Below, piece after piece: positions 17,379 to 26,620 of a stretch of 64,000 nt of DNA. Under the pieces are notes generated by a model. It had not been told where the DNA came from and made no database searches. It saw only the letters and a list, made by a program, of their open reading frames with translations. Every line of letters starts with the position of its first letter. Position 1 is the first letter of the stretch. The stretch is taken from NCBI GenBank assembly GCA_964441245.1, contig CAYTVR010000005.1:13133-77132 (forward strand). The letters run 5' to 3'. The stretch is from JALZUU01 sp964441245 (GTDB lineage: Bacteria; Bacteroidota; Bacteroidia; Chitinophagales; Saprospiraceae). Both the position numbers and the translations under genes were made by a program.

Positions 17379-17835
17379 AGTTAATAACTTAATGTGGAAA
17401 ATGAAAGAAATCATATCATTTTATTCACTTATCCACATAGTTATCCACTATTTGCATAGCGCCTTACTTATTGACAATTAGATGTTTATGATCAATTTTT
17501 GTATTTATTTTAATAAATGTGAATTGTTATTAAGATTGTGCAAAACTATGTTAGTAATGTGAATATTTTGTAATTTTATGCTCATTTTTTCCTTATTTAT
17601 ATACATAATTGTGGAATACTAGACCTTAATTGTGAATAGTTCGTGATAAGCATTAAATTTTCGAAACTATCAGATATAAATTAACGTATGTTGATAAACC
17701 TGTGGATAACTTAATAAGTAGTTGGTTTTTCTTATAAAGAAATATCTAAAGCAGTAATCAAAATAATTTGTTATATTGTAGTAACGCTGGAATTTTTCTA
17801 TTTTGCGGCTTAGATTTCATACATCAAATTTGTAG
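17379..17835. other. candidate replication origin: DnaA-box cluster
   Basis: This 457-bp AT-rich intergenic region has four exact TTWTNCACA boxes: 17393-17401 (-), 17429-17437 (+), 17537-17545 (-) and 17701-17709 (-). Near matches flank the second (TTATTCACT 17421-17429 and TTATCCACT 17441-17449), with more TGTGAAT-type words between. By base composition less than one exact box would be expected. No dnaA gene is in the window, but origins away from dnaA are common in this phylum. It could instead be a DnaA-regulated promoter of the following hydrolase gene. Confidence 0.5.
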
Positions 17836-18612
17836 ATGGAACACGATATAAAGGAAGAAGGTAAATTCAAATATATAGAAACTGGCGGAAGCGGAGAAAC
17901 CTTGATGCTTTTGCATGGTTTGTTTGGCGCGCTCAGTAATTTTGAGGGAATTATTGATTATTTCTCTCGGGATTATAATGTTGTAGTACCGATCTTACCA
18001 ATTTTTGACCTTCCAATTAGAGAAGTTTCTGTTACTGGTTTAGTCTCTCATGTCAGTGAATTTGTTGGCCACAAAAATTTTGATAAGGTTCATGTGCTTG
18101 GAAATTCTCTAGGTGGACATATTGCATTGCTGTATGTTTTGGATCATCCAAAGCTAGTACAGTCTATTATTTTGACAGGAAGCTCCGGACTATTTGAAAA
18201 CTCTTTAGGATCTACTTTTCCAAAGAGAGGAGATTATAATTTTATAAGAAAGAAAACGGAGGCGACATTTTTTGATCCATCGGTAGCCTCTAAAGGATTG
18301 GTAGATGAAGTTTACGATATAGTAAATGACAGGAACAAGGCCATCAGAGTAATAGCAACTGCAAAATCTGCAGTGAGACATAATCTTGCAGATAAGCTTC
18401 ATCAAATAAAAACACCGACTTTATTATTGTGGGGAGATCATGATACGGTTACACCTCCTTTTGTTGGTGAAAAATTTAATGAATTGATTGAAGGATCTCA
18501 TTTAGTATTTGTTTCCAATTGTGGGCATGCACCTATGATGGAGCGTCCTGAAGTTTTCAATCAACACCTTGAACAGTTTTTGACCAGATTAGCTCAAAAA
18601 AAAGTAGCGTGA
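17836..18612 (+). CDS. alpha/beta hydrolase
   Basis: 258 residues. Visible landmarks are 'LMLLHGLFGALSNFEG' (oxyanion region), the nucleophile elbow 'GNSLGGH' (Ser91), 'LLWGDHDTVTPP' (acid) and 'NCGHAPMMERPEVF' (His). No signal peptide. The substrate is unknown. It differs from the hydrolase at 12144-12950 and is not its close duplicate. Its 3' end is built into a strong terminator stem. It directly adjoins the DnaA-box cluster. Confidence 0.9.
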   Translation: MEHDIKEEGKFKYIETGGSGETLMLLHGLFGALSNFEGIIDYFSRDYNVVVPILPIFDLPIREVSVTGLVSHVSEFVGHKNFDKVHVLGNSLGGHIALLYVLDHPKLVQSIILTGSSGLFENSLGSTFPKRGDYNFIRKKTEATFFDPSVASKGLVDEVYDIVNDRNKAIRVIATAKSAVRHNLADKLHQIKTPTLLLWGDHDTVTPPFVGEKFNELIEGSHLVFVSNCGHAPMMERPEVFNQHLEQFLTRLAQKKVA

Positions 18613-18640
18613 TTCAACAATTGTATCACGCTACTTTTTT
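18601..18640 (+). terminator. rho-independent terminator
   Basis: AAAGTAGCGTGAT (18601-18613) pairs with ATCACGCTACTTT (18625-18637) around an 11-base loop, with six T at 18635-18640. The hydrolase stop codon lies in the left arm. The reverse strand also ends in T, so it can stop leftward transcription as well. Confidence 0.88.
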
Positions 18641-18651
18641 CTACAGCACTT

Positions 18652-21000
18652 TTAATTAGTACCTGCTCCTTTCTTTTTTAAGTCTCTCGCTTTTTGCATA
18701 GGATTTTTACGATTGTTCCTTTTATATTTATACAGTTCAAATCTGCTTATCTCTTTTTTAGGAGGGAAGTAATTATTGTTTCTATCAATATCTGCTGTTT
18801 CCAAAAATGGATCAAGGGTAATGTTTCGAACTTCTTTATTAGTAATAAATACTTTCGAAACCTCTTGATGATTCTTTCTCCATATTTCTGTAGGTATTCG
18901 CTCCACTTTTTTGCTTCCATCCATAAATTCAAATTCTAAAATAATAGGCATGACTAAACCTCCTTTACTTTCAAAATTAATTTGATAGTAGTGTTGAGCT
19001 TTAGAAATAGTATTCGCTTCTTTTGAAGTTAAAGAATTTATATATTTATTAAAACTATTTTTAGTTTCTATATTAGCTTTTTCCCGATCATAGTCCGTAT
19101 AAAAATCTCTTAAAGATCGATCTATTTCATCCTGTGTTTTCGTTATATTTTTTTCATTTCTAATTTTAGTAATACTACGAGGCGCATCCTTTCTTTTTTC
19201 AGCAATAGCAGATAATTGGGTTTCTGGATTTTTATTATCAATTTGATACCATTGAACATTTTTAATTGCAAGATCAACATGATCGGTGGTATAAAACCAA
19301 CCTCTCCAAAACCAGTCTAAGTCAACACTAGAGGCATCTTCCATTGTTCTAAAAAAATCAGCTGGAGCAGGATGTTTAAATTTCCAACGGTTGGAGTATT
19401 CTTTAAATGCATAATCAAATAGCTCTCGGCCCATAATTGTTTCTCTCAATATATTTAAACCGATAGCTGGTTTGCCATATGCATTATTTCCAAATTGAAA
19501 AATAGATTCTGAATTCGTCATGATTGGAGTAATTCTTTTTTTATCTCCTTTCATATAGTCTACAATATCAGCAGCTTCACCTCGTCGAGAAGGATAGTTT
19601 CTAGACCATTGCTGTTCTGCTAAATATTGTACAAAACTATTTAGTCCTTCATCCATCCAAGTCCATTGACGTTCATCAGAATTTACAATCATTGGAAAAT
19701 AATTATGTCCTACTTCATGAATGATTACACTAATTAAACCATATTTCGTTCGTTTACTATAAGTTCCATCTTTTTCTGGACGACCACCATTGAAGCAGAT
19801 CATTGGATATTCCATTCCTATTCTATCAGTATGAATAGACCAAGCAATAGGATAAGGATAATCAAAAGTGTAATGAGAAAACCACTTTAGGGTATGAGCT
19901 ACTGATTTAGTCGAATATCTTTCCCATAAGGGATTTCCTTCTTTAGGATACATGGACATAGCCATTCTTATACTTCCATCATTCATTTTTACCGCCATTG
20001 CGTCCCAGATAAATTTGCGAGATGAAGCAAAAGCAAAGTCTCTTACATTTTCAGCCTTAAATATCCATGTCTTTTTATCTTTTGATTTAGACTTTTCATT
20101 TTTTAATGCTTCTTCTGCAGTAACGATAAACACAGGATTTTCAAAAGCTTCTTTTGATTGATCTAATCTTTTGATCTGTTCATTTGTTAGAACTTCTTTA
20201 GGATTTTGAAGAACACCTGTGGCAGAAACCATGTGATCCGCAGGAGCAGTAATTCGAACTTCATAGTCTCCAAAAGTTAAGGTAAACTCTCCACTTCCAA
20301 GAAACTGTTTATTCTGCCAACCTTCTACTTCATTATAAACACACATTCGAGGAAAGTATTGAGCAATAGTATATAGATAGTTATCTTCTTCTTTAAAATA
20401 TTCCAAACCAGAACGACCACCCATTTTCATTCGATCATTAATATTGTACCACCATTTTATTTGAAAAGTAACTTTTTCGCCACTTTTTAATACTTGAGGA
20501 AGATCAATCCTCATCATGGTTTTATTTATAGTATGAGGTAATGAATTTCCATTGGCATCTTTAACATGATCTATTTTGAAGCCACCATCAAATTCTGGAT
20601 TAATACTATTGAGTTGACGAAAGCTCATTTCATCTGTAATTCTTTGAGTTTGGACTTTATAAGTATCTGAATCTTTGGCTCTCATGTTTTGATCTAACTG
20701 CAACCAAAGATAAGTGAGGCCTTCTGGAGCATTATTATGGTAGGTAATGGTTTCTTCTCCATATATTCTTTGATTCTCATCATCTAAAGTAATATCCATT
20801 ATGTAATCTGCTTGCTGTTGCCAATATAAATGTCCTGGAGCTCCTGAAGCAGTTCTGTATACATTGGGAGTAGGAAGCTCTTGGCCTAATTGTCTGAATT
20901 TATTTTTATTGATATTATCTTCTTGTGCATTTAGTAAACAAGGAATTACGATTATAAAAAAGATAAAGAAATGATGAATTATTAATTTAAAGGTGTTCAT
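18652..21000 (-). CDS. M1 family metallopeptidase, secreted
   Basis: 782 residues with an N-terminal signal peptide ('FFIIVIPCLLNAQ'). The zinc site is intact: 'IIHEVGHNYFPMI' (HExxH, about residue 428) and, 18 residues further, the third ligand Glu in 'TWMDEGLNSF'. The N-terminal beta-domain ('DYIMDITLDDENQRIYGEETITYHNNAP') is typical of M1 enzymes. The usual GAMEN exopeptidase motif is not evident; 'GMEYPMICFNG' occupies that place. This class of Bacteroidota M1-like protein is periplasmic or surface-exposed, and its substrate is unknown. It is preceded by a 539-bp region with palindromes and repeats. Confidence 0.9.
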   Translation of the reverse strand: MNTFKLIIHHFFIFFIIVIPCLLNAQEDNINKNKFRQLGQELPTPNVYRTASGAPGHLYWQQQADYIMDITLDDENQRIYGEETITYHNNAPEGLTYLWLQLDQNMRAKDSDTYKVQTQRITDEMSFRQLNSINPEFDGGFKIDHVKDANGNSLPHTINKTMMRIDLPQVLKSGEKVTFQIKWWYNINDRMKMGGRSGLEYFKEEDNYLYTIAQYFPRMCVYNEVEGWQNKQFLGSGEFTLTFGDYEVRITAPADHMVSATGVLQNPKEVLTNEQIKRLDQSKEAFENPVFIVTAEEALKNEKSKSKDKKTWIFKAENVRDFAFASSRKFIWDAMAVKMNDGSIRMAMSMYPKEGNPLWERYSTKSVAHTLKWFSHYTFDYPYPIAWSIHTDRIGMEYPMICFNGGRPEKDGTYSKRTKYGLISVIIHEVGHNYFPMIVNSDERQWTWMDEGLNSFVQYLAEQQWSRNYPSRRGEAADIVDYMKGDKKRITPIMTNSESIFQFGNNAYGKPAIGLNILRETIMGRELFDYAFKEYSNRWKFKHPAPADFFRTMEDASSVDLDWFWRGWFYTTDHVDLAIKNVQWYQIDNKNPETQLSAIAEKRKDAPRSITKIRNEKNITKTQDEIDRSLRDFYTDYDREKANIETKNSFNKYINSLTSKEANTISKAQHYYQINFESKGGLVMPIILEFEFMDGSKKVERIPTEIWRKNHQEVSKVFITNKEVRNITLDPFLETADIDRNNNYFPPKKEISRFELYKYKRNNRKNPMQKARDLKKKGAGTN

Positions 21001-21099
21001 TTAGAAATTATTTGATTATTCAAATTTGTGAAGAGATACAAATATAAATATAAAAGGTTGATTTCCTTTCTTAATAAATGCCTAAGTTAAGAATGAATA

Positions 21100-21133
21100 A
21101 ATTTAAGTTGTCACACGTGTGACAACTTAAATT
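21100..21133. repeat. 34-bp perfect palindrome with core GTCACACGTGTGAC
   Basis: Seventeen bases on each side of the centre (21116/21117) are perfectly complementary, with no loop. The outer arms read AATTTAAGTT and the inner part is GTCACACGTGTGAC. A loop-free palindrome suits a dimeric DNA-binding protein or a palindromic repeat better than an RNA hairpin. It is about 100 bases upstream of the M1 peptidase start. Confidence 0.85.
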
Positions 21134-21230
21134 ACGAAATAGTAATTACTGTTAATTATTAAAAATTTATCATAAAGTAACAGATGAGTATAAAAGAGAT
21201 AAAAGGATATAGAAATGTCTTTAGATTTAG

Positions 21231-21270
21231 AGTTACTAACTTTTTTTTAAAAAAAACGTGGAAAACTAAT
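21231..21270. repeat. 40-bp direct repeat, copy 1
   Basis: AGTTACTAACT, 16 AT-rich bases, then GTGGAAAACTAAT. The same two words with identical spacing recur at 21433-21472. Confidence 0.65.
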
Positions 21271-21276
21271 TGAAAG

Positions 21277-21306
21277 CTATTTAAGTCACACGTGTGACTT
21301 AAATAG
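21277..21306. repeat. 30-bp perfect palindrome with core GTCACACGTGTGAC
   Basis: Fifteen bases each side of the centre (21291/21292) are perfectly complementary. The outer arms are CTATTTAA and TTAAATAG. It shares the TTAAGTCACAC-type half-site with the 34-bp palindrome but with different outermost bases, so it is not a simple copy. Confidence 0.85.
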
Positions 21307-21432
21307 TAGATTGAAATTTTATTAAAAAAGTGAGAATTTAGGCGTGAGAAAGAGGATTTAGGAGAAGTAGTAATTTATATTATAGATAATAAGATGAGAA
21401 AAGAAATAAGAATATAATTATCAAATTTTAAT

Positions 21433-21472
21433 AGTTACTAACTAAAAAAATAAGGAAATGTGGAAAACTAAT
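21433..21472. repeat. 40-bp direct repeat, copy 2
   Basis: Same AGTTACTAACT-N16-GTGGAAAACTAAT arrangement as 21231-21270, 202 bases further on. This copy contains TGTGGAAAA (21459-21467), an exact DnaA-consensus match on the reverse strand. Confidence 0.65.
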
Positions 21473-21539
21473 GAATTTGAGTTAGCATATTTTTTTCAAG
21501 TAAAAATCACGGTAAAAGATAATAGAAAAGATAGAATTA

Positions 21540-22871
21540 TTAATAGTGCTTTAGTAGCCAAGATTTAAATGGTTCAAAGTTAGTATCCATTAATGTAGAT
21601 ATCTTTTCTTTATTCTTTAAACAAGCAAGCCTTTCTGGAATATTTATTTTCTTTTCTAAAATACGTTCAACATCAGATATAAATTTAGAAGGATGTGCCG
21701 TTTCCAAAATAATTCCATGATGCCCTGGATCACTCTCTAAATAGCTCTGAAGCGCTAAATAACCAATAGCGCCGTGTGGTTCTATAATATAATTAAAATG
21801 CTCGTAGACTTCCTTAATAGCTGATCTAGTTAAATCATCATTAAAAGCATAACCTGCTACGTCTTTTTTGAGTGTGTCACACGTGTGACTTGCTTTATTT
21901 TCTATAATCCCTTCTTTCAAATATAAATCAACCATTCTTACAAAATTAGAAGGATTTCCTACATCCATTGCATTTGATATAGTAGCAACTGAAGGCTTAG
22001 CTTGAAAAATACCTGAATTTAAATAGCTAGGGACTATATCGTTTTTATTGGTAGCAGCAATAAATTTATGAACAGGAAGTCCCATTCTTTTAGCCAATAG
22101 ACCTGCAGTTAGATTGCCAAAGTTACCACTAGGAATAGAAAAGACCACAGAAGCATTAGGATCATTTAATTGCTTGAATGCTTCAAAGTAATAAAAGGAC
22201 TGTGGTATTAATCGAGCAATATTTATTGAATTAGCAGAGCTTAATCTAATTTTTTTTGCTAAGTCTTTGTCAAGAAATGCTTGTTTCACTAGAGCTTGGC
22301 AGTCATCAAAGGTTCCATCAATCTCTAAGGCTGTAATATTATGTCCTAAAGTAGTTAATTGTTTTTCTTGTAGGAAGCTCACTTTTCCTTTCGGATAAAG
22401 AATAACCACTTCAATTCCAGGTGTTCTATGAAATCCAGCTGCAACGGCTCCACCAGTGTCACCAGATGTGGCAACTAAGATGACGAGTTTCTCTTCTTCC
22501 TCTTTATTGAAATAACTCATCAATTGAGACATAAACCTTGCACCAAAATCTTTAAAAGCTAAGGAAGGTCCATGGAAAAGTTCTAAGATGTGTAAATGAT
22601 CATCTAATGAAACAATTGGAGCAGGAAAAGAAATAGCCTTATCTAATAAAATTTTTAAGTCTTCTTCGGGTATCGTTCCTTGAAATAATGTTTTAGTTAC
22701 TTCAAATGCTATTTCTTTAAAGGAGAAGGAAGAAAGATTCTTTAAAAAATGATTAGATAGTTTTGGAATCTCCTCAGGCATAAATAGACCTTTATCCTCG
22801 GGAAGTCCTTTGAAAATGGCTTCTTTTAATGATACTTTGTTTTCGAAATTATTAGTGCTATAGAGTTTCAT
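21540..22871 (-). CDS. thrC: threonine synthase
   Basis: 443 residues, normal for the E. coli-type enzyme, which converts O-phosphohomoserine to threonine with pyridoxal phosphate. The PLP lysine is in 'SLAFKDFGARF' (Lys107). Other motifs are 'VATSGDTGGAVAAGF', 'SANSINIARL' and 'PSGNFGNLTAG'. It is last in the thrA-thrB-thrC order, 122 bases after thrB. Odd point: residues 328-332 (SHTCD) are encoded by the palindrome GTCACACGTGTGAC also found twice just downstream. Confidence 0.96.
   Translation of the reverse strand: MKLYSTNNFENKVSLKEAIFKGLPEDKGLFMPEEIPKLSNHFLKNLSSFSFKEIAFEVTKTLFQGTIPEEDLKILLDKAISFPAPIVSLDDHLHILELFHGPSLAFKDFGARFMSQLMSYFNKEEEEKLVILVATSGDTGGAVAAGFHRTPGIEVVILYPKGKVSFLQEKQLTTLGHNITALEIDGTFDDCQALVKQAFLDKDLAKKIRLSSANSINIARLIPQSFYYFEAFKQLNDPNASVVFSIPSGNFGNLTAGLLAKRMGLPVHKFIAATNKNDIVPSYLNSGIFQAKPSVATISNAMDVGNPSNFVRMVDLYLKEGIIENKASHTCDTLKKDVAGYAFNDDLTRSAIKEVYEHFNYIIEPHGAIGYLALQSYLESDPGHHGIILETAHPSKFISDVERILEKKINIPERLACLKNKEKISTLMDTNFEPFKSWLLKHY
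21876..21889. repeat. 14-bp palindrome GTCACACGTGTGAC inside thrC
   Basis: Third copy of the core palindrome within 0.8 kb, here in coding sequence and without the extended arms. It encodes Ser-His-Thr-Cys-Asp in thrC, between an amphipathic segment (YLKEGIIENKA) and TLKKDV, likely a surface loop. Confidence 0.8.
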
Positions 22872-22993
22872 CAGATCTGATTTATGATTTTGTCGTACTT
22901 GTATATGTAAATGGAATGGAAATAGATTTGTAATTAAAAACTTGAAAAGAAACTAAAAGGAGATTAATATAAAGGAATAGCTTTATAAAATGA

Positions 22994-23926
22994 TTAAAGT
23001 AAAATAGCTCCCTCATCGTTAATAGGTGAAATAAACAACTCACTTTTTATGCCTAGATCATTAAATACCCGTTGCATATCGTTTCCAATATTCTCCGCAA
23101 TCAAGGTATTTGCACTCAATGCAAAAATGGATGGACCTGCTCCGGAAATACTACAGCCTAAGGCTCCTGCTTTTAAAGCAGCTTCTTGAACTTGATGAAA
23201 ACCAGGAATTAGGCGAGCTCGCTGAGGCTCAATAATAACATCTTGTAGTGATCGGCCCACTAAATCTAAATCACTATTATACAATCCAACAATTAGACCT
23301 CCTAAGTTTCCATTTTGAGTAACGTGTTGTTTTAGTTCTAATTCTTTACTTAAGACATCTCTAGCATCTTTTGTCAATATTTCAATATGAGGATAAATAA
23401 CTGTTGCTTGTAATCCTCGGATTAATGGTATTCTATGAACATCAAGCGAAGCATTGTCTCTAATAAAAATCATGCCTCCTAATAGAGAAGGAGCAACATT
23501 ATCAGCGTGATATGCACCATCAGCTATCTGTTCTCCTAATACTGCAAAATGTAGCATTTCACGTTTTTGTAAAGGTCTTTTCAATAATTCATTTATGGCC
23601 ATAACACCAGCTACGGCGCTGGCTGCACTAGAACCTAATCCACTTCCAAAAGGCATTTTTTTATGAATTTCTAACTCTATCCCTCGACCTTCTTCTCCAA
23701 TATGTTCTAACATTCTTAGTGCTGCAACACCAGCAGTATTTTTTTCAACCTCCAAAGGAAGTTTCCCTTTAGCACCAGTAATTTTTGTGATTTTTAATCC
23801 AGGTGAATCTGAGAATCTAGCAATGATCTCATCACCAGGTTTATCTAAAGCAAAACCTAATAAATCATATCCGCAAGCCACATTGGCTACTGTTGCTGGT
23901 GCAAAAACTTTTATTCCACTACTCAT
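22994..23926 (-). CDS. thrB: homoserine kinase
   Basis: 310 residues, GHMP kinase superfamily. The ATP-binding motif 'PFGSGLGSSAASAVAG' is at about 92-107. The N-terminal motif 'VFAPATVANVACGYDLLGFAL' and the C-terminal 'GALGCSISGAGPSIFAL' are both diagnostic. It phosphorylates homoserine for threonine synthase. It lies 51 bases downstream of thrA and 122 upstream of thrC in one operon. Confidence 0.96.
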   Translation of the reverse strand: MSSGIKVFAPATVANVACGYDLLGFALDKPGDEIIARFSDSPGLKITKITGAKGKLPLEVEKNTAGVAALRMLEHIGEEGRGIELEIHKKMPFGSGLGSSAASAVAGVMAINELLKRPLQKREMLHFAVLGEQIADGAYHADNVAPSLLGGMIFIRDNASLDVHRIPLIRGLQATVIYPHIEILTKDARDVLSKELELKQHVTQNGNLGGLIVGLYNSDLDLVGRSLQDVIIEPQRARLIPGFHQVQEAALKAGALGCSISGAGPSIFALSANTLIAENIGNDMQRVFNDLGIKSELFISPINDEGAILL

Positions 23927-23977
23927 TTTTATTAGAAATATTTTGTCTTGTTACTTAAGTGTCTGATTTTCAGTAAT

Positions 23978-26434
23978 TTATATTAAAAAATTGCCTATTG
24001 TTATGATTTCAGCAAAAACTCCTGCTGCTGTAACTTCTGCTCCTGCTCCGGGGCCACGAATAACTAAAGGCCGCTCTTTATATCGTTCTGTCGTAAAGAC
24101 AATCATGTTGTCACTACCATTTAAAGAATAGAAAGGATGATTGCTATCTACAGCTTGTAGGCCAATGGTTGCCTTGCCATTTTCTAACTTTGCCACCATT
24201 CTTAATACCTTTCCATCTTTTGCAGCGGCAGCTCGCTTATTTTCAAACAATGTGTTTGCGTCTTCTAATGCAGTCATCAATTCGTCTACATTTTTAGCAT
24301 CTTGGCAGTTTTGAGGAAGAATATTTTCAATGTCTACTTCTTCCTGTTCCATACTCAGTCCTGTCTCCCTTGCTAAAATAATTAGCTTTCTTCTAACATC
24401 AATTCCGTTCAAGTCAATTCTTGGATCTGGTTCTGTATATCCTAGTTCTTTAGCTTTTTTGACAATATCACTAAATAAAACGCCTTCTTTGAAAGAGTTA
24501 AAAATGAAAGAAAGAGAACCAGAAAGTACACCTTCTATTTTAACGATTTGATCGCCACTATTGATTAAATCATTTAGGGTACCAATAACTGGAAGACCTG
24601 CTCCTACATTCGTTTCATATAAAAACTGAACTCCACGTGTTTCAGCAATGTTTTTTAAGCGTTGGTATTGTAAAAAAGAAGATGAGGTGGCTATTTTATT
24701 AGGTGTAGAAATAGAGATACTGGAGTCTAGAATTTTTTCATAATAATCAGCAATCTGGCTATTGGCAGTATTATCGACAAAAATGGTATTAGAAAGATTA
24801 AGCTCTTTCATTTTATCTACAAATTGCGATAAGCTCATTTTTTTGTCTGAGGCTAATAATTCCGTTTTCCAGTTGTCTAAATCAATTCCTTCAGGTGAAA
24901 AGAGCATTTTTTTACTATTAGATAATCCAACGACTTTGATTTCCAGAGAGCGCTTTTCCTTAAGGAAAGCAGCTTGTTCCTTTATTTGACTAATTAAAGT
25001 GCTACCTATTAAGCCAACACCAACCATAAAAAGATGTAATTCTTTTGTATCAGATAAAAAGAAGGATTCATGAAGCGCATTTAAGGCTTTACTTTCATCT
25101 GCTCGGGGTATCACTACAGATACATTTAACTCTGAAGAACCTTGAGCAATGGCAATACAATTGATTCCGTTTTTACCAAGTGCTTGAAACAATCGACCAG
25201 AAATTCCTGGTTGATAGCGCATATTTTCACCTATAATAGCTATAACGGATAAGTCTTTCTCTACAACAACAGGATTTATTAATTCACTTTTAATTTCATA
25301 TTCAAAAGCTTTATTGACTAGTTTTTTTGCCTTATTGGCAAATTTTGGTTGAATAGCGAAACTAATAGAGTGTTCTGAAGAACCTTGAGTAATTAATATA
25401 ATATTGATACCATCATTGGCTAGTGAACTAAATAATCGGCCTGCTATTCCAGGTACACCAAAAAGTCCTCCTCCTTGTAAAGTCAATAGCGCCACTTCAT
25501 TTACAGAAGAAATACCTCGAACAGGGTGTCCTTTTTTACTCGCTTTTTGAGAAATATAGGTTCCTTTGAAGCTTGGATTAAAGGTGTTTTTAATGATTAG
25601 AGGTATTTTTTTAGTCAAAGCGGGTTGAAGTGTAGGGGGATAAATTACTTTTGCACCAAAGTGCGACATTTCCATAGCTTCTGCGTAAGTCATTTCTGGA
25701 ATGGTGAATGCTCGACGCACAATTCTAGGATCTGCAGTCAATACACCGTCTACATCTGTCCAAATTTCAATTAAATCTGCTTCCAAACCAGCGGCTAAGA
25801 GAGCAGCGGTATAATCTGAACCACCTCTACCAAGTGTTGTAGTCAAACCACCTTTTGCAGAACTTATAAATCCAGTGACGACATGAATTCCAGGTGTATT
25901 TTTATAATACTCGGCAATATTTTTATAAGTTTCATCTAAATCAACTTTAGCTGCGCCGAAGTTTTTATCTGTTTTGATAATTTTTCGAGCATCGAGATAA
26001 GCGGAATTAATGCCCTCCTGTTTTAAAGCATTAGCAATAATAAACGCAGAATTTCTTTCACCGAAGCTTAAAACATAATCCATAGTTCTAGTCGATGCTT
26101 CACGAATTAAGAAAATACCGTGAAGTAAATTTTTTAATACTTCATGGTTTTCTACCAATTCTGCAAGAATCGTTTCCTGTAGAGGTGCCTCTAATAATTC
26201 TTTTACAGCATCAATGTGACGTTGTCGAAAAGCGCTGAATTCTTCCTTGTATGTTTCATCTCCCTGAGCTGCTAGTGTACTCATTCTAATCAAAGAATCA
26301 GTCACACCACCAAAAGCAGAAAAAACGACTGTTAGTTTTTCGCCTTTTTTATAATAATCCTTTAGGATGTTAAGGACTCCCTTTATTCTTTCAGGTTTAG
26401 CTACAGAGGAACCACCGAATTTTAATACTTTCAT
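23978..26434 (-). CDS. thrA: bifunctional aspartate kinase / homoserine dehydrogenase I
   Basis: 818 residues, the normal length for the fused enzyme. Aspartokinase domain about 1-295 ('MKVLKFGGSSVAKPERI', 'TLGRGGSDYTAALLAAGLEADLIEIWTDVDG'), then a tandem ACT regulatory region about 310-460 (two 'ITQGSSEHSISFAI' / 'IAQGSSELNVSVVI' units). A homoserine dehydrogenase domain follows from about 465 ('HLFMVGVGLIGSTLISQI', 'GVLSGSLSFIFN', 'GYTEPDPRIDLNG'). It catalyses the first and third steps from aspartate towards threonine; threonine feedback through the ACT domains is expected. It is first gene of the thr operon. I see no leader peptide of Thr/Ile codons upstream. Confidence 0.97.
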   Translation of the reverse strand: MKVLKFGGSSVAKPERIKGVLNILKDYYKKGEKLTVVFSAFGGVTDSLIRMSTLAAQGDETYKEEFSAFRQRHIDAVKELLEAPLQETILAELVENHEVLKNLLHGIFLIREASTRTMDYVLSFGERNSAFIIANALKQEGINSAYLDARKIIKTDKNFGAAKVDLDETYKNIAEYYKNTPGIHVVTGFISSAKGGLTTTLGRGGSDYTAALLAAGLEADLIEIWTDVDGVLTADPRIVRRAFTIPEMTYAEAMEMSHFGAKVIYPPTLQPALTKKIPLIIKNTFNPSFKGTYISQKASKKGHPVRGISSVNEVALLTLQGGGLFGVPGIAGRLFSSLANDGINIILITQGSSEHSISFAIQPKFANKAKKLVNKAFEYEIKSELINPVVVEKDLSVIAIIGENMRYQPGISGRLFQALGKNGINCIAIAQGSSELNVSVVIPRADESKALNALHESFFLSDTKELHLFMVGVGLIGSTLISQIKEQAAFLKEKRSLEIKVVGLSNSKKMLFSPEGIDLDNWKTELLASDKKMSLSQFVDKMKELNLSNTIFVDNTANSQIADYYEKILDSSISISTPNKIATSSSFLQYQRLKNIAETRGVQFLYETNVGAGLPVIGTLNDLINSGDQIVKIEGVLSGSLSFIFNSFKEGVLFSDIVKKAKELGYTEPDPRIDLNGIDVRRKLIILARETGLSMEQEEVDIENILPQNCQDAKNVDELMTALEDANTLFENKRAAAAKDGKVLRMVAKLENGKATIGLQAVDSNHPFYSLNGSDNMIVFTTERYKERPLVIRGPGAGAEVTAAGVFAEIITIGNFLI

Positions 26435-26535
26435 TGTCTTGGGACTTTACTAAATTTTATAAATTAAGGACACGAATTTATATCTTTTTTATGAAGAATG
26501 TTAAAAGACTGTTCCAAAAGCGTAAAACGATTTTT

Positions 26536-26557
26536 TTAGACTAAAGATTCAGTCTAA
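26536..26557. repeat. short hairpin upstream of thrA
   Basis: TTAGACT pairs with AGTCTAA around an 8-base loop, between ybeY and thrA. It lacks a following T-run on the minus strand, so it is not a clear terminator or attenuator; it could stabilise a transcript end. Confidence 0.35.
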
Positions 26558-26620
26558 GCATAATAAGCATTGATTAATTAAAAGATGGAATAATTTGGTA
26601 GGTAGAAAGCTAAGTTTAAA

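Larger units (their letters stand above)
21001..21539. other. regulatory intergenic region between thrC and the M1 peptidase gene
   Basis: 539 bp, very AT-rich, without a gene. It holds two long perfect palindromes sharing the core GTCACACGTGTGAC (21100-21133 and 21277-21306) and a 40-bp direct repeat (21231-21270 and 21433-21472). It must contain the 3' end of the thr transcript and any promoter of the peptidase gene. Confidence 0.6.

Noticed and set aside
22156..22172. AGGATCAT word inside thrC as a MITE end
   Set aside because: The match stops after eight bases and lies in conserved coding sequence.
26435..26620. Possible threonine attenuator upstream of thrA
   Set aside because: No short open frame with runs of Thr or Ile codons, and the only hairpin there lacks a T-run.
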